Below, piece by piece: positions 25,356-33,500 of a DNA stretch of 37,547 bases; position 1 is the stretch's first letter, and the number at the start of each line of letters is the position of its first letter. The position numbers were made by a program, and so were the translations under genes. The notes beneath the pieces were generated by a model, which saw only the letters and a list, made by a program, of their open reading frames with translations, made no database searches and was not told the origin of the DNA. This stretch comes from a virus: the IMG/VR virus record IMGVR_UViG_3300048838_000376, positions 1 to 37,547 of that record; one strand, written 5' to 3'.

Positions 25356-25643
25356 TCAAGATACGGGGGGATCAGGTAAAGGTGCAGGTGCAGGTGCAGG
25401 CAAGCGAGACGCGGTCAGTGCTGGGTCGGGACGTGGGCTGCGCAGTGCTTGCGGGTCGTCGACAGGAGTGCTGCCAAGCCAGTTCTGTGGGTGGTCGGGG
25501 TCGTGGCAGCTGGGGCACGCCTTGACGCCTGTAGGGCGGCCGCGAACAAAGTTTTCCCGCAGCTCGGCTAGCTGATAGCGGAACCCGCACACATCACAGA
25601 ACCCGTGCGCGCGCTTGCCGGAGGCGAAACGCGGGCCGCTCAC
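25356..25643 (-). CDS. Zinc-ribbon phage protein (95 aa)
   Basis: GTG start overlapping the previous stop (GTGA). RFASGKRAHGFCDVCGFRYQ and ACPSCHDPDHPQ provide two C-x2-C pairs that would bind one zinc. The C-terminal third is a Pro/Ala-rich tail. Proteins with the opening GPRFASGK and two Cys pairs are frequent next to podovirus neck genes. The role is unknown. Confidence 0.75.
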   Translation of the reverse strand: MSGPRFASGKRAHGFCDVCGFRYQLAELRENFVRGRPTGVKACPSCHDPDHPQNWLGSTPVDDPQALRSPRPDPALTASRLPAPAPAPLPDPPVS

Positions 25644-26320
25644 ACGTACCCCTGGTACGGCACCAGCCGCAAAGAAGCCTTCTCACGGTCCTCGTCCATG
25701 GCCATCTGCATGGTCTCGTCGTATACCGCCTTAAGCGCGCCCATGCGTTCCATACCCCCGGGCAACTTCATGCTGAGGTAGTAGGCCAGCCCGGCCACCA
25801 TGGCGGGCAGGAAGCGGAAGGGAAGGTCCTGTGTGTTGACCCCGCTGCCGGAGTCCTGGATGCGCCGCAGGCGCCAGTAGACGAAGGTGTATGGCACGCT
25901 GGTGTCGGGGACAGGCCAGAACGTCACCTGGGGCGTGATCGATCGCTGCACGAACATCTGCAGGGGGCGCCCCGACACCGTCTTGTTCGGGATCGACTGG
26001 TACGTCGGCATCGCAATGCGCGAGATGACCAGATCCGTCTGCGTAACGCCCGCACCGGTGCGAATGACCGCATCCATGATGTCGACGCTGTCTTCAGGCA
26101 AGGCGTACGCCGCGGTGCCGGGCACCAGCGAGATCGACTGCTGCTCGAAAGTCCACATGTTCAAGCCGCGGTTGGCCCAGTCCGCGAACAGCAGGTTCAG
26201 GCTGCGCCGCGCCGTCTTGAAGTCATACCCCGTACGCAGCTCGTAGCCACACCGCTCCGCCGCCTCTTCGAGGATCTCGGAGAGGTCGAGGTTGAATGCG
26301 GAGGTTCCAGAGGTGGCCAT
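25640..26320 (-). CDS. Tail tubular/adaptor-like protein (226 aa)
   Basis: The N-terminus (NLDLSEILEEAAERCGYELR) and TARRSLNLLFADWANRGLNMW, followed by VPGTAAYALPEDSVDIMDAV, are hallmarks of phage gp11/gp4-type adaptor proteins that form the head-tail connector. QVTFWPVPDTSVPYTFVYWR and the helical C-terminus also fit. Paired with the related protein at 24536-25165, these would give two rings of the podovirus tail. Confidence 0.85.
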   Translation of the reverse strand: MATSGTSAFNLDLSEILEEAAERCGYELRTGYDFKTARRSLNLLFADWANRGLNMWTFEQQSISLVPGTAAYALPEDSVDIMDAVIRTGAGVTQTDLVISRIAMPTYQSIPNKTVSGRPLQMFVQRSITPQVTFWPVPDTSVPYTFVYWRLRRIQDSGSGVNTQDLPFRFLPAMVAGLAYYLSMKLPGGMERMGALKAVYDETMQMAMDEDREKASLRLVPYQGYV

Positions 26321-26323
26321 GGG

Positions 26324-26449
26324 TTACTTCTTCTTGGCGAAGGGCTTGGCCATCTTGCCGAACGGGTTCGGCTTCTTGCCGGCCGCCTTCTTCTTGTCGC
26401 CGGGCTTGCCCTTCAGCATGAAGGCAGGGAGTTCTTTTTTGGTGGCCAT
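26324..26449 (-). CDS. Tiny Lys-rich protein (41 aa)
   Basis: Read directly from the sequence: MATKKELPAFMLKGKPGDKK..., rich in Lys/Gly/Pro and ending in PFAKKK. GAGGA lies six bases before the ATG, and the gene fits exactly between the tail fibre and the adaptor gene, three bases from the latter. Small Lys-rich proteins of this style occur in many phages. Function unknown, possibly capsid- or DNA-associated. Confidence 0.7.
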   Translation of the reverse strand: MATKKELPAFMLKGKPGDKKKAAGKKPNPFGKMAKPFAKKK

Positions 26450-26458
26450 TTACGTCCT

Positions 26459-29400
26459 CTATAAACCGATTTGTATTCCGATGGACATCCGGCTCGAGCT
26501 TCCTTGCCCGGCAGCAGGCGGGGCTGTCGTTGTGAACTGCCCCGATGATACGACGGTTGAGGTATTTCCGGCAGCGTCCACCTGCACGAAGTGATGGTAG
26601 TAGGCTGTCTCCGCCGTCAACCCCGGTGTGTATACGTTCTGCACACCGGCGGCCACCACGCTCTGCGACAGCCCTGCTTGCACTGTCGCCTCTAGCTCGA
26701 CCGCATTGATCGTCGTGACCCAGTACAGCGTGCCGTTGGCTTCATCCGTAGTGATCGTGCCGGCCCCTGCAGCGGAGCCCACCGCAACCCCCGTAGGGGC
26801 GCTAAGAATAGGGGCGGTCTCGTCCGGAGGATCCGTCTGCGTGATAGAAGGCGCAAACACCACCGCCGCACTACTCAGCAAAGGGATTGTGAGCATTTGA
26901 TTTCCAGGAGGCCCTTGTGTTATCGAAGGCGCAAACGGGCTTGCCGCGCTGTCGAGCAGGGGGAATGTAAGCGACACCCCTCCAATAGTTATCCCCGGGG
27001 CGAGAAGAACCGCTGCGCTGTCGAGCAGGGGGAATGTAAGCGACACCGCCCCCGTAGTGATCCCCGGCACAAACAGGGCCGCACTGTTGTCCAGCAGCGG
27101 AAGTGATACCGCCTGGGTACCCGGGGCGATCTGCACCACTGTAGGCGCGAACAGCAGGGCACTGTTGTCGAGCAGTGGAGGTGTGAGCGCCACTGCGCCC
27201 GTGGTGACTGCGGGGGCGAACAGGGCCGCACTGTTGTCGAGCAGTGGAGGTGTGAGCGTTAGCGCGCCCGTACTGTCTGCGCCGGTATCGAACGCTCTTG
27301 CATCAAAGGCCCCGTCATCAAATGCGAATTCTTCCGCACCCCCTGTGTCGAACGCTCCTGCGTCAAAAACCGCGTCCTCAAAAGCAAACTCTTCTGTGCC
27401 CGCGAGGTTGCTAACTGCAGGCGCGAACAGTACCGCTGCGCTGTCGAGAAGCGGGGGTGTGACCGGCACCGAACCCGTGGTGACTGCTGGTGCGAACAGG
27501 ACTGCCGTGCTGTCGAGCAACGGAGGCGTTAGCACCAGTGCCCCGCCACCAGCGTCAGGCGTGTAAATCTGCCACGGGTTTGCAGCAAGATCGGCAATCT
27601 CGGTAGCCGTCTTGGCCGTCGAGTAAGCCTGGGCAGAAAGAATCTTCGCCCCGATGGTGCTTTGATCCCCGTTGCCGATCTTGTTGAAGAACTCAACCCG
27701 GTCAAACTCAAGGGCGTTACCCAGGGAGCCGTTCGCGCTGGTGCTTATCAGAAAGCCGTCGAGGTATTGTCTGACATCAGCCCCGATGGTGATGGCGTAG
27801 TGGTAAAGGACATCTGGCCCAGGTGCTGCGGTCCCTGATTCACGGTCTGCCGCATAAGGGCGGGCATCAACACCAAGGTTGCTGGTAGAGAAAATGCGGT
27901 TTGCAAGGTGGATGCGGTTCGCACTGGATGTGCCAACAATGCCAAATGCGACCTCATACGCATTGGCTGGCGTCGGAGAACTGAACGCCATCGCCAGCGT
28001 CCACTCGCTGGATGTGACTGGAGCGGCGAGGTTGGTTAGGGCGTTTGCGTCCGAATAGTCGGTGGTGGTCGCGCTCGCAGCGATGCCTTCCGCAATTGTC
28101 AGCGGCGTGGTGTTGCGAGCAACGCCGGTCCCGTAGGTGTCCGCACCACTGAATGCGAAGAACAGCCCCGCGGCCAGCGGGTTGCCTGTGTCGATGGGCG
28201 TGTCAGGTGGCGGCTGGATCGTCCACGGCGTGCCGCCTGCCGGTTGACTGACTGCTGGCGCGAACAGTACCGCTGCGCTGTCGAGAAGCGGGGGTGTGAC
28301 CGGCACCGAACCCGTGGTGACTGCTGGTGCGAACAGGACTGCCGTGCTGTCGAGCAACGGAGGCGTGAGCGATGTGGAAGCAGCAGTGACTGTCAGCGCA
28401 GCAGGATTGCTGGTGACGGACCCTGCGGTGTTGGTATCGGTGAAGCGGTACTGATTGCCGTTGTCAATCAGCGCCAGCGCAGGCGTGGTGTAGTTGGTCC
28501 CGGTTGCGCCTGGAATCGCTGTCCACGTCGCCCCACCGACTTCTGATGCCTGCCAATCGTCGCCCGTGTTGAAAAATCCGTAACCGCCCGGCTGTCCTGT
28601 GGCATAAGTCGCGTCGGTCACGCTGCCCACCACTACGCCGTTTTGAGTCAGGCCGATGGTCGAACCAATCGCCCGCAAACCTATACGGTCACCGGAAACC
28701 AGCGTCAGACCCGTAATGTTTGCAAGGCCAGTCAGCGACCCGCCGCCATTGCTCCGATAAATCTGAACGAATACGGCTTCGGTTTCGTTGGTACAGATAT
28801 AGCCAGACCCGTCTGCCTGAATCCGCACACCGCCGCCGCAGTGCGTGTCGCCAGGATTCCCAATAACAAAAGAGGCTTCTTGATCTGCCGCAAATGTTTG
28901 GCCTTCGTACCTCACAACCGTGTTAGCCGATCCGAACGAGATGGCGTTTGAAGAGATTGAAGCCGAACCTATCGGGGTCGTCCAGTTGGCTCCAAGCGGG
29001 CCATCGGCTCGGTTGAAGTCGTCTGATGCAGTGACTGGCGGCGCTCCTGTGCCCAAAACCTGCCATTGACGGGCGGCAACCGGGTCGCCGTTCGGTGCGC
29101 TGGCCGTAAACGTGGCTGTAGCACCTACTGCCGCGCTTTGATCCGTTGGCTGGGTGCCGATGGTAGGCGCTACGGGGACAAACCCCTCGCGGATGCGCAG
29201 GAAGCCCGCAACACCAGAAGCCGATGCGCTGAGAGTGGCCGAATAGGTCGGGGCGGATGTACCGCTTCCCGTCATCGTTGCAGTCTCGACAACGTGCCTA
29301 TGATCGTTTCCGCTCGTAACAGCCGCGCTGGCACGGTTTGTTCTTGTGAACGTCAGTCCAGACGCCGTGAGTGACTGAGCCGAGTGCGTGGCGCTGTCTA

Positions 29401-29875
29401 CGTCGGTTGCAATCGCGTACAGCAGCAGATCGCCTGCCGCCATGTCAATGGCAGAAGAGCCAGTAACCGAAAACGTGGTAGCACGGGTGGTGTCTGCGCC
29501 CGTGCTGAATTCAAGCTCAAGCGCAGCGAATGCAGCTGACTCCACGCGGACGATGGACGCCCGCATGGTGTTGGCCGTGGTCCCGGCCAGACTGACGGCG
29601 ACGGTGCCGCTCTCAGCCCCTGTTACCGTATCCTTTTTGAAGACCGTGACGCGCCGTGTGCCAGTGTCAACAGCCCAGGAGCCAGTCCCTCCGACGAACG
29701 TGAACACCTGCGTCCAGCCCGCTGGCATGGTCGGGATGTTGCCCTCGGTATCCGACCGCCCGGTGATGACGCAGAACAGGTGGCTCGTGCTGGCGCTGAT
29801 CCCCGTCGGATACGAAGGCGCAGCGGTGGTGGTGCCGTTTGCGCCTGTCCCTATCGAGCCGTATGAGATCGCCAC
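26459..29875 (-). CDS. Modular tail fibre/receptor-binding protein (1138 aa)
   Basis: GTG start with AGGGA upstream, ten bases after the DUF1501 stop. Residues 1-233 are an N-terminal fibre domain. An Ig-like domain (about 234-273 and 449-500) is split by a lectin-like domain (274-448, beginning near DDFNRADGPLGANW). Next come two units of a 20-residue repeat (TPPLLDSTAVLFAPAVTTGS type), a LamG-type jelly-roll (about 550-775, ending TATEIADLAANPWQIY), two more units identical to the first two, two copies of a FAFDDGAFDARAFDTG motif, and six further repeat units. A fibronectin-like C-terminal part follows. The arrangement is that of a host-binding fibre; receptor binding is inferred. The PLL-x-FAP repeats are known from phage tail proteins. 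Confidence 0.85.
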   Translation of the reverse strand: MAISYGSIGTGANGTTTAAPSYPTGISASTSHLFCVITGRSDTEGNIPTMPAGWTQVFTFVGGTGSWAVDTGTRRVTVFKKDTVTGAESGTVAVSLAGTTANTMRASIVRVESAAFAALELEFSTGADTTRATTFSVTGSSAIDMAAGDLLLYAIATDVDSATHSAQSLTASGLTFTRTNRASAAVTSGNDHRHVVETATMTGSGTSAPTYSATLSASASGVAGFLRIREGFVPVAPTIGTQPTDQSAAVGATATFTASAPNGDPVAARQWQVLGTGAPPVTASDDFNRADGPLGANWTTPIGSASISSNAISFGSANTVVRYEGQTFAADQEASFVIGNPGDTHCGGGVRIQADGSGYICTNETEAVFVQIYRSNGGGSLTGLANITGLTLVSGDRIGLRAIGSTIGLTQNGVVVGSVTDATYATGQPGGYGFFNTGDDWQASEVGGATWTAIPGATGTNYTTPALALIDNGNQYRFTDTNTAGSVTSNPAALTVTAASTSLTPPLLDSTAVLFAPAVTTGSVPVTPPLLDSAAVLFAPAVSQPAGGTPWTIQPPPDTPIDTGNPLAAGLFFAFSGADTYGTGVARNTTPLTIAEGIAASATTTDYSDANALTNLAAPVTSSEWTLAMAFSSPTPANAYEVAFGIVGTSSANRIHLANRIFSTSNLGVDARPYAADRESGTAAPGPDVLYHYAITIGADVRQYLDGFLISTSANGSLGNALEFDRVEFFNKIGNGDQSTIGAKILSAQAYSTAKTATEIADLAANPWQIYTPDAGGGALVLTPPLLDSTAVLFAPAVTTGSVPVTPPLLDSAAVLFAPAVSNLAGTEEFAFEDAVFDAGAFDTGGAEEFAFDDGAFDARAFDTGADSTGALTLTPPLLDNSAALFAPAVTTGAVALTPPLLDNSALLFAPTVVQIAPGTQAVSLPLLDNSAALFVPGITTGAVSLTFPLLDSAAVLLAPGITIGGVSLTFPLLDSAASPFAPSITQGPPGNQMLTIPLLSSAAVVFAPSITQTDPPDETAPILSAPTGVAVGSAAGAGTITTDEANGTLYWVTTINAVELEATVQAGLSQSVVAAGVQNVYTPGLTAETAYYHHFVQVDAAGNTSTVVSSGQFTTTAPPAAGQGSSSRMSIGIQIGL
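26850..27265 (-). repeat. Array of degenerate 20-residue repeats in the tail fibre
   Basis: Six consecutive copies of the LTPPLLDNSAALFAPAVTTG-like unit, spaced about 60-75 bases, are encoded here; four more copies lie upstream in the same gene. At DNA level, stretches such as ctgtcgagcagggggaatgt and ttgtcgagcagtggaggtgt each occur twice. The array probably grew by unequal recombination. Confidence 0.75.
27288..27401 (-). repeat. Two tandem 60-base units (Phe/Asp/Ala motif)
   Basis: Two diverged in-frame copies at a 60-base period encode EEFAFEDAVFDAGAFDTG and EEFAFDDGAFDARAFDTG. This acidic, Phe-rich motif interrupts the PLL-x-FAP array and differs from it. Confidence 0.7.
27420..27529. 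repeat. 110-bp perfect direct repeat, copy 1
   Basis: Identical over 110 bases to 28257-28366; the offset is 837 bases (279 codons), so the two copies are in frame. The copy encodes two PLL-x-FAP repeat units. The DNA between the copies encodes the LamG-type domain. Confidence 0.95.
28257..28366. repeat. 110-bp perfect direct repeat, copy 2
   Basis: Partner of 27420-27529, same orientation, no mismatches over 110 bases. One mismatch followed by five more matching bases extends the similarity at the low-coordinate edge. Confidence 0.95.
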
Positions 29876-29884
29876 GGGCTTCCC

Positions 29885-31267
29885 TTACGCCATGATCCCA
29901 AGATCGCGGCTTGGAAAGTTTGGTAGCAACGGGAAAAGCAGGTTCATCGGGTTGACCCCGTTGGACACCGCATCCGGCACACCCATCCACTTCATCATGG
30001 TCGCGCCGAACTCGCTCACAGCAATGCCTGGAATCAGTCGGCCCTCTCCACCATCCCAGGGGCCGCCCAGCGTGATCGTAGGGTAGGTGTTTAGGATCGG
30101 GCCAGCCTTGGCGTCTCGGTTGTATAGCCTGCCGCCATTGACCGCGCCACCAATGACGAAGTGGTTACTGCCCCAACCGTGATCTGTCCCCCCGCTGTTA
30201 GGCAGCAGGGCGCGACCAAAATCGCTGGCAGTGAACAACGTCACGTTGTTGGTAACGCCTTGCGTCACCATTTCAGCCTGGAAGGCCGTTATTGCATCGT
30301 TGAGCTGCTGCAGAAGAGCGGTGTTCACCGACACATAGGGCGCCGAGTGCGTGTCGTAGCCGCCCATTTGGACGTAGAACATCTGGCGCCGATGCTGCGA
30401 GGCTCCACGCCCAGCGATCATGCGAGCCACCGAGGCAAGCTGGTTGCCAATGCTTGTGTCTGGGAAAGTTGCAGTCACTGCCGCAACATTGGATGCCGCG
30501 CTGGCAGCTTCCGTGTATTGGACCGTGTTGTTCTGCACGAAGTTGATGGACTGCTCAATCTTGTTGGCCCGACCCTGTGCGATCCAATTCAGCCGCCCGA
30601 GGTCAAGCACTGAGTTTGCCGTCGCGGCTTGAGGGGTTCCAGTGATGCTTGAGAAGTCAGGCGAGACTGATCCCGCGATAGAGCCCGTGATCTGAAATGG
30701 GTTCTGCTCGTAAGACTCCAGCATCCTTGAACGGCCTGCGATGGACAGCAGCGAGGAATAGGTGGCAGTTGGGTTGAATGCAGCGTTCAACAGGTCCGCA
30801 CCTCGACCAAACCAGCCGGTTGCCTCGCCTTGAAAGTCGCCGCGATCCGTTTGCCAAATGTCTTGCTGATCGTTGTGGCTGTAGAGTTGGTATGGCTTTG
30901 CACCTGGGCCAGAGCCAAATGTGCCGAAGTCGGTCTTGTTCAGCGGCTCGATCATCGGGCCGATGTTGCACACAATCGCAGCATCGCCTGCGTTGTAGAG
31001 CGCTTGGATGCCTGGAAGAGAGGGGTGAAGCCCGCAACCTGAGGTTCCCGTCAGCGGCAAGATGCTGGCGAGGGCCGGGGCAAGAGCAGAAGAGCGGTCA
31101 GATTGGAACTGCGCATACTGCGCACCAAGCGGCGGCACTGCGTTGACGCCATCCATGCCGCCGACCAAGTACACACAGATCAGCGCCTTGTAGTCCGTGC
31201 CGCCGCCCAGCGCGGCCTGGGCCGCCATGGCTGGCTGCGCGTCTACGAATCCGGTTGGTAATGGCAT
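29885..31267 (-). CDS. DUF1501 family protein in the virion operon (460 aa)
   Basis: YKALICVYLVGGMDGVNAV (25-43), GGYDTHS (D305, H307), TASDFGR (D349), GTDHGWGSNH (D362, H363, H369) and IGGAVNGGRLY are the conserved blocks of DUF1501, a family I place in the alkaline-phosphatase/sulfatase superfamily, where such Asp and His residues bind metals. All are intact, so the protein may be an active metallohydrolase; substrate unknown. Bacterial members usually carry a twin-arginine signal peptide and sit beside a DUF1800 gene. Here the N-terminus is only a short Ala-rich leader without RR, and the DUF1800 gene lies eight bases upstream. The gene is followed ten bases later by the tail fibre. A virion-associated or host-surface-directed enzyme is my inference. 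Confidence 0.9.
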   Translation of the reverse strand: MPLPTGFVDAQPAMAAQAALGGGTDYKALICVYLVGGMDGVNAVPPLGAQYAQFQSDRSSALAPALASILPLTGTSGCGLHPSLPGIQALYNAGDAAIVCNIGPMIEPLNKTDFGTFGSGPGAKPYQLYSHNDQQDIWQTDRGDFQGEATGWFGRGADLLNAAFNPTATYSSLLSIAGRSRMLESYEQNPFQITGSIAGSVSPDFSSITGTPQAATANSVLDLGRLNWIAQGRANKIEQSINFVQNNTVQYTEAASAASNVAAVTATFPDTSIGNQLASVARMIAGRGASQHRRQMFYVQMGGYDTHSAPYVSVNTALLQQLNDAITAFQAEMVTQGVTNNVTLFTASDFGRALLPNSGGTDHGWGSNHFVIGGAVNGGRLYNRDAKAGPILNTYPTITLGGPWDGGEGRLIPGIAVSEFGATMMKWMGVPDAVSNGVNPMNLLFPLLPNFPSRDLGIMA

Positions 31268-31275
31268 GTCGGTCC

Positions 31276-32931
31276 TTATTTTTGAGCGAGCGCTTGCGGG
31301 TGTGTCATCAGGTGACGAACCAAAGCCTCAACCGCTCGGGCACGGGTGAACTCACCTACATCTGACTGCAGGATGGCTACCCGTGAAATGGCGAAGTCCA
31401 GCGTCGCCTGAGAAAGTTGGCCAGCGCAGAACAGCAGATTGATCCGGTCGGCTACCGCTTGGTCATCCGGCAGCGCGATCAATTCTGAGAAGTCCACAGC
31501 AACCTCTTGAGAAGTGTCTTGATCGCCGACCGCCCCACGGGTCAGCGCTCCAGCAATCAGGTTCGTGACTGTTGGCATCACCGTGTCGCCCATGAAGGAC
31601 AACTCAGGAGAGACAAAGCCTTCCAGGCGAAGCAGCGGATCGGCTGCATACTCGTACTGGAAGAAGCCAAACACGCTTGGCGGGGTGACAGGCAGGGTGC
31701 CGCCACCAATCGCCCGCCCTAGCGGGCGATTGATGTTGATGGCCTGTGCCCACGTCCCAAGCGCTCTGCCTGTCCGCGTCGGGTTGTACGGGAACGACGC
31801 GCGAGCAACGTAGGCCCAAGGCTCAACCACCTTGCCCCAATCGCCGTTGTTGAAGCGGTCGCGGCTGCGAGCCTCTTGATCGAGAAGGATGGCTTTCCAC
31901 ATCGCAGACAGGTCGCCGTCGATGCTGTTGTTCCAGGCCGCAACCACCCTCGCCACATAGCCCGGCGACGGATTGCTGGTGGTCATCATCTGGATCATCT
32001 TCTTGCAGATGAACGGGCCGCAAGAAGGGTGTCTTGCAATTCGATCCAGCGCCAGGGACAGGCTGGTCGGCCCGTCCGTGTTGGCCGGGATGGTGATGTT
32101 CAAGAACTCCTTGGGGCCGTCTTCATGAAATGCTGGGATTGACACCAGCGGGGTATTCACCGCACTTCCAAACAGGCCATCCAGTTCCTCGGTGAATGCG
32201 GACCCTGCTCGGTTGGCCGTATTCCAGCCGGTAAACACGCGAGCGAGGCCGCGCACGTCGGCGAGGTTGTACGTTGGCACTTCGTCAGTGCCGCCCTCGA
32301 CATAGCGCGGATCGCCTGGGTCCAGTTCGCCAGACAGCTTGCGGGTGCCGTCCTGCCGAAGCTCCCACAGGCCGATTGAGAACAGCTGCATGATTTCTCG
32401 TGCAAAGTTCTCGTCGGGCTGGCTACCGCCTGCGGCCTTTGGGTTGACCAAGAAGGTCAGCCACTTGGCCATCGAGTAGTTCATCGACGCGCCTTCCAGC
32501 AGATTGCGGAAAGTGCCGAACAGGTGGGGCTCAACTTGACCGAACCAGCCGTAGATGCCGAACACGTTGTCAAGGTGAATCGGGAACAGCTTGACCATGC
32601 AAAAAATGGCCCTGGCACGAAGCGCGTCATTGGTGCCCATGGCTTGTTGAGCACGCCAAAACATGATGCTCGACACCTGCTCGCTTGGGCTGGTTCCCTC
32701 CACGCCGTTCTCTTCTGCCGCGTAAGCCAGTCTTGACCCGATCCAGTCATAGGCTGGCGCGGTGAGCTGGTTGTCGATCCAGGCTTCGTAGGCGTAGCGG
32801 CCCTGAGCCACCACGGAGTTGACCTGTGCCGTGCTGTAGCCCCAGGTTCCGTGCAACAGGATGCCGGCCGCATCGGCCTGGGAGATCGTTGCCGGGTACT
32901 TGCGGCGAACAGCCGCCGCCACCGCGCTCAT
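31276..32931 (-). CDS. DUF1800 family protein in the virion operon (551 aa)
   Basis: The start overlaps the stop of an upstream tail protein gene (ATGA). Diagnostic blocks are LLHGTWGYSTAQV, MVKLFPIHLDN, NYSMAKWLTFLVNPKA, PDENFAREIMQLFSIGLWEL, TYNLADVRGLARVFTGWNTA, ARHPSCGPFICKKMIQMM and PPSVFGFFQYEY, all typical of DUF1800. It is full length for the family, uninterrupted and without a signal peptide. The biochemical role of DUF1800 is not established; it is usually the genetic partner of DUF1501, as here. Sitting inside a phage tail operon is unusual. It could be a chaperone, a carrier or a structural partner for the DUF1501 enzyme. Confidence 0.9.
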   Translation of the reverse strand: MSAVAAAVRRKYPATISQADAAGILLHGTWGYSTAQVNSVVAQGRYAYEAWIDNQLTAPAYDWIGSRLAYAAEENGVEGTSPSEQVSSIMFWRAQQAMGTNDALRARAIFCMVKLFPIHLDNVFGIYGWFGQVEPHLFGTFRNLLEGASMNYSMAKWLTFLVNPKAAGGSQPDENFAREIMQLFSIGLWELRQDGTRKLSGELDPGDPRYVEGGTDEVPTYNLADVRGLARVFTGWNTANRAGSAFTEELDGLFGSAVNTPLVSIPAFHEDGPKEFLNITIPANTDGPTSLSLALDRIARHPSCGPFICKKMIQMMTTSNPSPGYVARVVAAWNNSIDGDLSAMWKAILLDQEARSRDRFNNGDWGKVVEPWAYVARASFPYNPTRTGRALGTWAQAININRPLGRAIGGGTLPVTPPSVFGFFQYEYAADPLLRLEGFVSPELSFMGDTVMPTVTNLIAGALTRGAVGDQDTSQEVAVDFSELIALPDDQAVADRINLLFCAGQLSQATLDFAISRVAILQSDVGEFTRARAVEALVRHLMTHPQALAQK

Positions 32932-33443
32932 GCGACCCTCACGAAGCTGGCCGTCTGCCGCTTGACCTCAAATGCGCTGAACTGATCCAGCGTGGCTGGC
33001 AGCAAAGCATTTCGCGGGATGGCCCCACCGCCGTCGAGCACGATAGACACGGCGCCAGCACCCATATTGGTGCCAAAGAAGCGAGTGCCTGCCGTGGCCG
33101 TTGCGGGGAGGGTCAGCGTGACGGGAGAGGCCGAATTAACCTCAATCTCACGATTGCCGTGCGAGGCTTCGGTCAGAGTCGTGTTGCCCGTGAGGACCAC
33201 AGGGGTCAGCACGCCACCGCCACCGCCACCGCCCGTGGCAGACAGCACGTTTCCAGACAGGTTGAGGCCAGAGCCAATGGCAATCTCTTGCGCTGCCCCT
33301 TGGTCAGCAGCCTCGCGCCCCAACAGGGCTGGGCCTTCCATTTCAAGGTCGTGCGGAGCGTTCCAGTTGGAGGTTCGGACCTTGGCGGCGTTGGTCCCTT
33401 CGGCAGCGGTGCTGACGAACGGGTGTGCAATTTGGATCGTCAT
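32928..33443 (-). CDS. Tail/fibre-associated protein (171 aa)
   Basis: MTIQIAHPFVSTAAEGTNAA, with VRTSNWNAPHDLEM, is a recurring N-terminus of phage tail proteins. A Gly-rich hinge (TGGGGGGGV) separates it from a beta-rich C-terminal part (NREIEVNSASPVTLTLPATA..., SFVRVA). AGGA precedes the ATG. The stop is coupled to the DUF1800 start, which ties that pair to virion gene expression. Confidence 0.8.
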   Translation of the reverse strand: MTIQIAHPFVSTAAEGTNAAKVRTSNWNAPHDLEMEGPALLGREAADQGAAQEIAIGSGLNLSGNVLSATGGGGGGGVLTPVVLTGNTTLTEASHGNREIEVNSASPVTLTLPATATAGTRFFGTNMGAGAVSIVLDGGGAIPRNALLPATLDQFSAFEVKRQTASFVRVA

Positions 33444-33500
33444 GGCGAAGTCCTATTTAAGGTGTTACCGGCCTGTGCAGCAGCCGATAAAAATCCACGC

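Noticed and set aside
26459-29875. Diversity-generating retroelement acting on the fibre
   Set aside because: The direct repeats are perfect, without adenine-specific differences, and no reverse transcriptase gene is present in the window.
33444-33500. Terminator in the short gap after the 133-aa gene
   Set aside because: Only a four-base stem (CGGC/GCCG) is present without a following T-run on the transcribed strand.
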